Below are positions 63,471 through 64,000 of a DNA stretch of 64,000 bases, in pieces (within the stretch, counting starts at the first letter, position 1; each line of letters opens with the position of its first letter). Source of the DNA: DASQZK01 sp963771005. GTDB taxonomy: Bacteria > Bacteroidota > Bacteroidia > Bacteroidales > GCA-2748055. The position numbers and the translations under genes are program-made. The notes below the pieces were generated by a model. It saw only the letters and a program-made list of their open reading frames with translations. It did not search any database and had not been told where the DNA came from. Location of the stretch: positions 310,001 to 374,000 of the forward strand of contig CAVYRO010000008.1 of assembly GCA_963771005.1 (NCBI GenBank), written 5' to 3'.

Positions 63471-63727
63471 ACTATTTAGTATCAGAAAGAAACTCAACAA
63501 CCCTTCGACTTCGCTCAGGGACCGGTCAATTCGATGAACGAAGAACTTTTCGGATGGTGGTAAGGCAGGCAAAAGGCCCCTATGTATAAATTTAAAATTC
63601 AGTGACTTTCGCAAGAAGGGCCTTTTGCCTGCCTTACCACCATCCGAAAAGTTCACCCTCTTGAATGAAGTCGCCGGTCCCTGAGCGAAGTCGAAGGGTT
63701 GTCGAGTTTTCTTGCAAACACTATTTA
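63471..63727. mobile_element. MITE-like element, full copy B (241 bp) with perfect 8-bp flanking repeats
   Basis: Element 63479-63719, the same length as copy A. It starts GTATCAGAAAGAAAC and ends GAGTTTTCTTGCAAAC; inverted arms span 63489-63711. Perfect direct repeats ACTATTTA flank it at 63471-63478 and 63720-63727. The side markers (CAATTCGATGAACGAA left, CTCTTGAATGAAGT right) are oriented as in copy A, but the about 45-bp core (TATGTATAAATTTAAAATTC onward) is reversed relative to copy A. It occupies most of the 454-bp gap before the peroxiredoxin gene and ends 30 bp before its ATG. Confidence 0.88.
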
Positions 63728-63749
63728 ACCAAAAATAAATTAGGAAATT

Positions 63750-64000
63750 ATGGCAGTATTAATTGGAAAAAAAGCTCCCGGATTCGTTGCTCCCGCTGTA
63801 ATCAATGGAAGTGAAGTAATAAGGGATTTCTCACTAGAACAATATACCGGAAAAAAATATGTGGTATTTTTCTTTTATCCGGCAGATTTCACCTTTGTCT
63901 GTCCCACAGAGATCATAGCCTTCCAGAACAGGATCGAAGAATTTGAAAAGAGGAATGTCGCCGTTGTGGCCTGTTCCGTTGATTCCGAATTTTCTCATTG
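63750..64000 (+). CDS. Peroxiredoxin (AhpC/Prx1 type), N-terminal part
   Basis: The first about 83 residues of a 2-Cys peroxiredoxin that reduces peroxides: MAVLIGKKAPGFVAPAVING then KKYVVFFFYPADFTFVCPTE with the peroxidatic Cys, and VVACSVDSEFSHW. The 3' part with the resolving Cys is outside the window. The start codon is 30 bp after MITE copy B, so that element forms the entire proximal promoter region. Confidence 0.93.
   Translation, partial: MAVLIGKKAPGFVAPAVINGSEVIRDFSLEQYTGKKYVVFFFYPADFTFVCPTEIIAFQNRIEEFEKRNVAVVACSVDSEFSH

Overview
This window reads as the chromosome of a member of the Bacteroidota, probably Bacteroidales/Marinilabiliales-like. The order is an inference; the phylum is well supported. 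Evidence includes a type IX secretion (T9SS) sorting domain on a large cellulase, long Bacteroidota-type signal peptidases in a dapB-lepB-lepB...wbqC block, a DUF349 repeat protein, a RapZ-domain kinase fusion, a Tyr/Ser-rich 'vitellogenin-like' lipoprotein, and TAnnTTTG promoter elements.

Layout. 0-12.4 kb: recF (partial) and a TPR membrane protein, then a GH9 cellulase (1.3-5.0 kb) that looks inserted before ribH, then yidC, pyrG, a DUF349 protein and hsp20. 12.4-21.5 kb: trmD and the AddB-like and AddA-like recombination nucleases, with a radical SAM gene and large tandem repeats between them. 21.7-28.8 kb: a small barrel protein, a lipocalin, mnmA, a kinase-RapZ fusion followed by a small zinc-ribbon-like ORF and a MurU-like nucleotidyltransferase (probable amino-sugar recycling), and an APS-reductase-type cysH. 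28.8-36.8 kb: two tRNA-Leu genes flanking a polysaccharide-related group (GH9, broken GH27, FG-GAP propeller lipoprotein, PIG-L deacetylase) and a PKD lipoprotein. 37-43.2 kb: an aromatic amino acid decarboxylase-SDR pair, a DPP-IV-like S9 peptidase and a membrane-bound AraC regulator. 43.3-50.1 kb: thrS-infC-rpmI-rplT and dapB-lepB-lepB. 50.1-64 kb: a polyferredoxin-DUF362 pair, wbqC, a FadL-like porin, the low-complexity lipoprotein, proS, an M49-like peptidase, an Omp85-family protein and the start of a peroxiredoxin gene.

The most unusual content is non-coding. (i) A 241-bp inverted-repeat element is present in two full copies and one 51-bp remnant, each flanked by 8-bp target-site-duplication-like repeats; the central segment is inverted between the two full copies. 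(ii) A perfect 80-bp palindrome lies 3 nt after a tRNA-Leu gene. (iii) Three operator-like palindromes are centred exactly 32 bp apart. (iv) There are 99-bp and 95-bp tandem arrays with 10-bp and 8-bp internal periods. (v) infC appears to start at AUA behind a strong Shine-Dalgarno sequence. In addition, I count ten apparent frameshifts in 24-33 kb and all have the same sign (+1), which suggests either insertion-type sequence errors or recent gene decay. I did not find a defence island, prophage, CRISPR array or biosynthetic cluster.
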